Source: JOPF133 sp052144935
GTDB lineage: Bacteria > Acidobacteriota > Terriglobia > Bryobacterales > Bryobacteraceae
Direction of reading: 5' to 3'
Assembly (NCBI GenBank): GCA_052144935.1
Contig: JBKQPR010000064.1
Coordinates: forward strand, 1 to 22,412
Length of the DNA: 22,412 bases
In this document: positions 18,250-22,412 of the stretch, in pieces
Position numbering within the stretch: the stretch's first letter is position 1
How the letters are laid out: each line of letters opens with the position of its first letter
The notes under the pieces: generated by a model
Seen by the model: the letters and a program-made list of their open reading frames with translations, nothing else
Database searches by the model: none
What the model was told of the DNA's origin: nothing
Position numbers and translations under genes: made by a program

Positions 18250-19353
18250 ATGAGAGCTTTTCCGCCGCTGGCCCTCGCCTGCGCGTTGGCCCTTGTGGCA
18301 TCCCCCGATCAACGAAAGAATAAGAAAGAGGAGGAGACCCAGACCCTCCAGTTGCCCAAGGATCTGCCTGGCGCGGTCACTGGCGAAACCCGCCACCTGA
18401 CCTTCCTGGTGACGCCGCTGTCGGCGAAAGGCCTTCTTTCGCAGCAGGTTCGCGATGGGCTGAAGGCGCTGGCCCATTCGGCGGGCAGCGATCGGGTCCT
18501 GAAAATCCGGGCCTTCGTGGCCGGCTCGGGCGATATGCGGCGGGTGCGCGACCTGGTCAGCGAGGCTTTCACCGACCGGAAGCAGCCTCTGCCGGTCCTC
18601 AGCCTGATCCAATCCGGCGGTCTGCCTTTGGAGGGCGCCCAAGTCGTCCTGGAGGCCACGGCCTCCTCCCGCAAGGAGCTGAACCCACATGGCCTGGCCT
18701 TCCTTTCGGCGCAAGCGGCCAGCTCCCCGAACCCGCTCGATCCGGTCGCTCCGCTGACCGCCAAATCGCTGGCCGAATTGGGACAGGCGGTGAAGGCCGC
18801 GGGATCCGATTCGGCCGGCGTTCTGCGGGTGACGTGTTTCCTGAGCTCGCTCGATAACGTGGCCGCCAGCCGCAAGCTGGTGGAGGCCGAATACCCTAAA
18901 GCCGCCATCGACTTCGTGCAGACCGAGCGCGCTCCCTTCCACGCCCTGGCGGCCTGCGAAGCGGTGGCCCGCCTGCGCTCCGATCCCGGCGCCGCGGTAC
19001 GGATGCTGAATCCCGAGGGCCTGCCGCTCGAGCCGGGCCAATCCCAAATCGCGTTGGTGGCCGCCCCCCAAGTGGTGCTCACCGGGACGCAGGTGTCGTT
19101 CGGCTACCAACTGGCGGATGCGCGGCTGGCCTTCGACCGCCTGCGCAAAGTGCTCGAGCAGGAGGGTGTATCCCCGCGGGAGGTGGTCTTCGCTCACTAC
19201 TACCCGCTCTCGAACGGCATTGCCGACCAGGTGCGAACGGTGCGCGGCGAGTTCTTCGACGCCGCCCATGCGCCCGCCGCCACGTTGTTGCTCTTCGAAG
19301 GCCTGCCATCGATGGACGCCGGCTTCGCCGTGGACGTGGTGGCGGTGAAGTAG
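18250..19353 (+). CDS. Exported protein with three RidA/YjgF-like domains
   Basis: This 367-aa protein starts at ATG 18250, with GGAGG about six bases upstream. It has a signal peptide (about 1-18) and a charged linker (KNKKEEE). Three RidA/YjgF/UK114-like units follow. Unit one, about 48-138, has VLKIRAFVAGSGDM and LPLEGAQVVLEATA. Unit two, about 146-242, has VLRVTCFLSSLDNV and FHALAACEAVARL. Unit three, about 272-367, has FDRLRKVLEQEGV and LPSMDAGFAVDVVAV. Canonical RidA is a cytoplasmic trimer that deaminates reactive enamines using a conserved Arg before the last strand. The equivalent positions here (LPVLSLI, PAATLLL) lack it in units one and three, so it may bind ligands rather than catalyse. 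One chain could form the whole trimer-like ring. Confidence 0.75.
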   Translation: MRAFPPLALACALALVASPDQRKNKKEEETQTLQLPKDLPGAVTGETRHLTFLVTPLSAKGLLSQQVRDGLKALAHSAGSDRVLKIRAFVAGSGDMRRVRDLVSEAFTDRKQPLPVLSLIQSGGLPLEGAQVVLEATASSRKELNPHGLAFLSAQAASSPNPLDPVAPLTAKSLAELGQAVKAAGSDSAGVLRVTCFLSSLDNVAASRKLVEAEYPKAAIDFVQTERAPFHALAACEAVARLRSDPGAAVRMLNPEGLPLEPGQSQIALVAAPQVVLTGTQVSFGYQLADARLAFDRLRKVLEQEGVSPREVVFAHYYPLSNGIADQVRTVRGEFFDAAHAPAATLLLFEGLPSMDAGFAVDVVAVK

Positions 19354-19451
19354 TTGCCCATCCCGGCCCGATCGACGGGCCCAGAGGGCGCGGGGCCACA
19401 AGGGCGGGCCCCGCGGGGCACCCCGCTCTGCCGAAAGGCTGGCCGGTTCGT

Positions 19452-19477
19452 GGGGCGGGCGGGCCCGGGGGGCGGGG
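19452..19477 (+). other. G-quadruplex-prone G-tract
   Basis: Runs GGGG (19452), GGG (19457), GGG (19461), GGGGGG (19467) and GGGG (19474) are separated by loops of 1, 1, 3 and 1 bases, meeting the canonical four-run G4 pattern; GGG at 19484 and 19488 extend it. It lies 44 bases before the parS palindrome. Confidence 0.6.
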
Positions 19478-19521
19478 CCCGGAGGGCGGGCCCACCGGGC
19501 GCCCCGCTCCCAACCCCGAAC

Positions 19522-19537
19522 TGTTTCACGTGAAACA
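19522..19537. promoter_or_regulatory. parS: parS centromere site (ParB-binding palindrome)
   Basis: TGTTTCACGTGAAACA is the exact 16-bp consensus parS sequence known from Bacillus and conserved across most bacterial phyla. ParB binds it as a dimer, slides on CTP, and loads condensin and ParA for chromosome segregation. It is intergenic, 168 bases past the RidA-like stop. Chromosomal parS sites cluster around the replication origin, so the window is probably origin-proximal. Function is inferred from the perfect match. Confidence 0.92.
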
Positions 19538-19597
19538 CTTGTCGTTCCACGGAGCCGCGCCAGAGTCCCGAGGAACCGCTCCCCAACCCGCCTAACG

Positions 19598-19613
19598 GGT
19601 TTCACGAGACACC
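19598..19613. promoter_or_regulatory. Degenerate parS-like site
   Basis: GGTTTCACGAGACACC matches parS at 12 of 16 positions, including an intact GTTTCACG half. It is 76 bases from the perfect site. It could be a weak ParB site or a decayed copy; on its own it would not be called. Confidence 0.3.
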
Positions 19614-19698
19614 CCCTTAAAATCCCCATCGCGCCCGGAAGCAACCGGGCAGTAATCGGCAACGGGCCCTTGTAACGAGAGAAAATGCAACAGGTCTT

Positions 19699-19734
19699 GA
19701 ATTCCTCAAACGCTCGTGCGGTTGGAATTCTTTT
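19699..19734 (+). terminator. Terminator-like hairpin upstream of the TonB receptor promoter
   Basis: GAATTCC (19699-19705) and GGAATTC (19724-19730) pair, with partial extension inward (CAA with TTG), and are followed directly by TTTT. It would stop plus-strand transcripts from the left just before the next promoter at 19749. Confidence 0.4.
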
Positions 19735-19748
19735 CGGGCGCTTTTCTC

Positions 19749-19777
19749 TTGAAATTGCCTGGTGGCTGTACTAACAT
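19749..19777 (+). promoter_or_regulatory. Sigma70-type promoter for the TonB-dependent receptor
   Basis: TTGAAA (19749-19754) and TAACAT (19772-19777) are spaced by 17 bases, matching the consensus at five and four positions. The predicted start near 19784 gives an unusually long leader, about 300 nt, ahead of the GTG at 20084. Confidence 0.5.
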
Positions 19778-19830
19778 CATTCGGTAAGGGTTTGGTGCTT
19801 CAAGTGGTTTTTTGCGTCCGGACAGGAAGG

Positions 19831-19913
19831 CGGCTTGCGAGCCAGGGAACGCCAAGCCGTTCTGGTTCTCATCGGTTGCCATCCCGGTGCGGGGGCCCGC
19901 TGGGCCCTGCGGG
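19831..19913 (+). ncRNA. Structured part of the receptor leader (candidate cis-regulatory RNA)
   Basis: CGGCTTG (19831-19837) pairs with CAAGCCG (19853-19859). Beyond it, GCGGG (19889-19893), CCCGC (19896-19900) and GCGGG (19909-19913) can form two mutually exclusive hairpins, since the middle element can pair with either side, as in attenuators. No known riboswitch class was recognised. Pairing in GC-rich DNA is easily fortuitous. Confidence 0.25.
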
Positions 19914-20083
19914 TTGTGGCGCCTGCTCCATGAAGACGTTGAGCGGGATCGTACCGGGTGGAGAGTATTTACGCAAGTACGCGCGAAGCAGCCGGAAGCC
20001 GTGGGGTCTGACATGACTGCGCGGTTATCGCTCCTGCGTGCTATCGCGGCTGTTCCACAATGCGGAATTGCTGGAGGTTAGTC

Positions 20084-22412
20084 GTGCACAAACTACGTAT
20101 GTTTTTAGGTGCGGCGCTTTTGCTGCTGGCCATGCTGCCGGCTGCGAATGGCCAGAGTGTCACCGGTGAAATTTCGGGAACCGTGGTGGATCCAGCCGGG
20201 GCGGTCGTTCCAGGGGCCGCCGTCCAACTGACTCACGATCTCTCTCAAACCATCCATAAATTCACCACAGAATCGACCGGCACGTTCTTCTTTACCGGTC
20301 TGGTACCGGGCGCGTACAGCCTGCGTGTCGTCCAGAGCGGGTTCAAGGCTTACGACCAGAAGGGGATCACAATTGCGGCGCAAGAGCGCGTTGACCTCCA
20401 TGAGATTCATCTCGAAGTCGGCGAAGTGACGAGTTCGGTGGAAGTGTCAGCCGACGCCGTACACGTCGCCACCGACAGCTCTGACCGCTCCATGGATATG
20501 AACGGGAAACAGATACTCGACGACCCGACCCGCGGCCGGAATCCGGTGAGCCTCATCATGATGCTGCCCGGCGTTCAGTCGCTCGCCCAGTCGTATGACT
20601 ATCGCGGCTGGAACGGGGGAGGCATCCCGGGCGTCAATGGCGGGCAGCAGGGCCAGATCATCCTGAACATGGACGGCGCGGCCAGCCAGGACTCCGGCAA
20701 CCTCAATACCGGCTATATCAACCCTTCGGTCGACTCAATCAGCGAGGTCAAACTGCTGATCCTGAACTACACCGCCGAGTACGGCGGGCGCACCGCCGGG
20801 CAGTTGACCCTGACCACCAAGAACGGGACGAACCAGTTCCACGGCACCGCCTACGACTACTACCGGGACGAGAGCTTGAACGCCAACGAGTTTTTCAACA
20901 ACCTGACCAGCGTGCCGAGGCCCCGCTACCGCTATCAGAATTTTGGCGGCACCATTGGCGGCCCGCTGATCGTCCCGGGCACGCGGTTCAACAAGTCTCG
21001 CCAGAAGCTCTTTTTCTTCTTCTCCTACGACAAGTTGTTTAACACCACCGTGGGTAACAACACGTACACCATGCCCTCGGCGCTGGAGCGCGAGGGCAAT
21101 TTCTCCCAGTCCGTAACCACCACCGGCGTGCTGATTCCGATCACCGATCCCACCACGCAGGCGCCTTTCCCCGGCAACATCATTCCCGCCAGCCGCATCA
21201 GCCCGCAGGGGCAGGCCATGCTGAACCTGTTTCCGGACCCGGCTCCCCAGGGCCTGGCGCTGGATCCGACGGGAAACCGCGGATACAATTTCCGCGCCGT
21301 CCTGCCGGTGTCGCGGCCACTGGACGATAAGATCCTCCGCGTGGACTACAACTTCTCGCCGAAAGCGACGGCCTACGCGCGCCTGCTGCAGGACTACCAG
21401 GCGCAGAACGGCTACAACACCACGGTGGGACCTCCCGGCGGCGCCTGGGGCCAGTTCCCGGACAGTTACCACGTGAAGTCCGTGGGCGCCCTGGGCACCC
21501 TGATCTACACGTTCAGTCCGACGCTGATCAACGAATTCAGTTGGGGCATCAACCGTGGCAGCCAGGGCGTCATACCCTTGACCGACACCAGCGCCGATAC
21601 CGCGACCGGCGGCGCCAAGACCTACGCGCAGAGCCTGCTGCCGTTGAAGGACAGCAACGGTAACGCGCTGACGCTGCCGCGCATCAACCAGAACAGCAAC
21701 ACCCTCAACTTGTTGCCGCAGGTCAACTTCGGTCTGCCCACCAACTACAGCGCTCAGTCCTCCGGCCAAGGCGTTAACGGCGCCCCCACGTTCAGTCTGG
21801 ACAGCCGATGGCCCTTCACCGGCACCGACCAGTTGCAGACCCTGCAGGATAAGGTCACCTGGGTCAAGGGGCAGCACACTTTTAAAGCTGGTGTCTATTA
21901 CGAGAGAATGGCCCGCAACGTGAGCGTGTACTCGGTCTATAACCAGGCCGGAACCTACTATTTCGGTTCGGACCGCTCCAACCCTCTGGACACCGGATAC
22001 CCCTACGCCAATGCGATGCTGGGCAGCATGTTCGCCTACGGGGACGATAACACCAAGCTGACCAATCACGCGCACTACTCGCAACTCGAATGGTACCTGC
22101 AGGATACCTTTAAGGCCAGCCGCCGCCTGACGTTCGACTACGGCGTGCGTTTCGCGCGGGTGGGCGACCTGAACTCCGAGAGAAACACCCTGGGATTGTT
22201 CAACGCGGCTTCGTATAGTGCGAGCGCGGTCGGTCAGTTGCTCTACCCGGGCTGCTCCGTCGCGGTAACCACCAGCACCTGCCCCACGGCGGACAAGATC
22301 GCGATCAACCCGAAGACCGGGGTGGTCTATCCCTACGTCAGGCAGGGCACCTTCGACACCACTTCCTATGCCGCCGGCAGCTTGCCGTACTCAGGGATTA
22401 AGTATTACCAGA
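20084..22412 (+). CDS. Oar-like TonB-dependent receptor with carboxypeptidase-regulatory-like domain, 5' part
   Basis: The frame is open from GTG 20084 to the window end (776 codons). GGAGG at 20073-20077 lies six bases before the GTG, so I prefer it to the ATG at 20099. A signal peptide (about 1-23, ending AANG) is followed by a carboxypeptidase-regulatory-like beta-sandwich (about 26-110: GEISGTVVDPAGAVVPGAAV, FFTGLVPGAYSLRV). Next comes a TonB plug (about 120-260: NPVSLIMMLPGVQ, VNGGQQGQIILNMDGA, EVKLLILNYTAEYGGRT), and then outer-membrane barrel strands (NGTNQFHGTAYDYYRDESLN, FGGTIGGPL, LQDTFKASRRLTFDYGVRF). Such proteins usually exceed 1000 residues, so several hundred are missing. They sit in the outer membrane and import large ligands with TonB energy; the substrate cannot be named. 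Acidobacteria carry many paralogues. Confidence 0.95.
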   Translation, partial: MHKLRMFLGAALLLLAMLPAANGQSVTGEISGTVVDPAGAVVPGAAVQLTHDLSQTIHKFTTESTGTFFFTGLVPGAYSLRVVQSGFKAYDQKGITIAAQERVDLHEIHLEVGEVTSSVEVSADAVHVATDSSDRSMDMNGKQILDDPTRGRNPVSLIMMLPGVQSLAQSYDYRGWNGGGIPGVNGGQQGQIILNMDGAASQDSGNLNTGYINPSVDSISEVKLLILNYTAEYGGRTAGQLTLTTKNGTNQFHGTAYDYYRDESLNANEFFNNLTSVPRPRYRYQNFGGTIGGPLIVPGTRFNKSRQKLFFFFSYDKLFNTTVGNNTYTMPSALEREGNFSQSVTTTGVLIPITDPTTQAPFPGNIIPASRISPQGQAMLNLFPDPAPQGLALDPTGNRGYNFRAVLPVSRPLDDKILRVDYNFSPKATAYARLLQDYQAQNGYNTTVGPPGGAWGQFPDSYHVKSVGALGTLIYTFSPTLINEFSWGINRGSQGVIPLTDTSADTATGGAKTYAQSLLPLKDSNGNALTLPRINQNSNTLNLLPQVNFGLPTNYSAQSSGQGVNGAPTFSLDSRWPFTGTDQLQTLQDKVTWVKGQHTFKAGVYYERMARNVSVYSVYNQAGTYYFGSDRSNPLDTGYPYANAMLGSMFAYGDDNTKLTNHAHYSQLEWYLQDTFKASRRLTFDYGVRFARVGDLNSERNTLGLFNAASYSASAVGQLLYPGCSVAVTTSTCPTADKIAINPKTGVVYPYVRQGTFDTTSYAAGSLPYSGIKYYQ

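Larger units (their letters stand above)
19354..20083. other. 730-base gene-free block with parS, G-rich tract, terminator and promoter
   Basis: No frame here has a credible product. From left to right it holds a very G/C-rich stretch (about 19370-19510), the parS palindrome, a weaker parS-like copy, a hairpin with T-run, a promoter, and a leader of about 300 nt for the TonB-dependent receptor. The individual elements are listed separately. Confidence 0.7.

Noticed and set aside
16951..19662. 903-codon minus-strand open frame across the PPC gene, the divergent gap and the RidA-like gene
   Set aside because: It runs antisense to the RidA-like gene and out of frame through the PPC/TPR gene, has no recognisable domain, and is Arg/Gly/His-rich as expected for a high-GC shadow.
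19831..19990. Possible cobalamin riboswitch (AGGGAA and GGTGCGG-like pieces)
   Set aside because: The expected B12 box and the order of conserved core elements are not there; the shared words are short and GC-rich.
20052..20060. DnaA-box-like TGTTCCACA
   Set aside because: It matches seven of nine positions and is a single isolated copy, which is not evidence for an origin.
19812..20081. 89-codon plus-strand frame in the receptor leader (and a 102-codon frame opposite)
   Set aside because: Neither frame has a good ribosome site or protein-like pattern; the interval is better explained as promoter and leader.
21465..21480. Second parS candidate around CACGTGAA in the receptor gene
   Set aside because: Only the central 8 bases and one more match the 16-mer, and it falls in coding sequence; a chance hit.
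20735..22084. 449-codon minus-strand open frame
   Set aside because: It lies wholly antisense to the clear TonB-dependent receptor reading frame and shows no family pattern.

Overview
The window reads as a piece of chromosome from a high-GC bacterium, most probably an Acidobacteriota of the Solibacter/Bryobacter type. That placement is inference. It rests on the mix of very large membrane Ser/Thr kinases with TPR or beta-propeller sensor ends, an Oar-like TonB-dependent receptor with an N-terminal carboxypeptidase-regulatory-like domain, a giant multihaem cytochrome, and a MocR/PdxST route to vitamin B6. No tRNA, rRNA, CRISPR, insertion sequence or phage gene was recognised.

Layout, left to right. 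(1) 2-4887, plus strand: the 3' part of one kinase/TPR sensor gene, then a complete paralogue (1002 aa). They are a tandem duplication whose sensor halves align without gaps over 572 residues. (2) 5103-9530, minus strand: a co-directional cluster read right to left as MNT nucleotidyltransferase, HEPN protein, MocR regulator (PdxR-like), pdxS, pdxT, and a low-molecular-weight phosphatase/ArsC-like protein. pdxS, pdxT and the phosphatase gene overlap by 1 and 4 bases, so they are surely co-transcribed. A perfect 56-bp inverted repeat with a 12-base loop separates the MocR gene from pdxS. (3) 9847-12630, minus strand: a 927-aa fusion of a 19-haem c-type cytochrome with a cytochrome b membrane domain, resembling an enlarged CbcL-type quinol-oxidising cytochrome. 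Divergent from it, with back-to-back overlapping -10 elements, are a lipoprotein and a previously untracked 50-aa single-span membrane protein. (4) 13651-18047, minus strand: a kinase with a TolB/WD40-like sensor, and a membrane-anchored TPR protein with two PPC domains. (5) 18250-19353, plus strand: an exported protein made of three RidA-like domains. (6) 19354-20083: a 730-base gene-free block with a G-quadruplex-prone tract, an exact 16-bp parS centromere palindrome, a terminator-like hairpin and a good sigma70-type promoter with a roughly 300-nt leader. (7) 20084-22412, plus strand: the 5' part of an Oar-like TonB-dependent receptor, running off the end.

How the parts fit. The B6 cluster is coherent: PdxR-type MocR proteins sense PLP and control pdxST in other bacteria, and here the regulator lies directly upstream. 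The cytochrome, lipoprotein and small membrane protein look like a respiratory module. The kinases, the PPC/TPR protein and the TonB receptor are typical envelope-sensing and polymer-uptake genes of this group. The parS site is the most informative non-coding element: it implies that this segment lies in the origin-proximal part of a chromosome (or on a large ParABS replicon).
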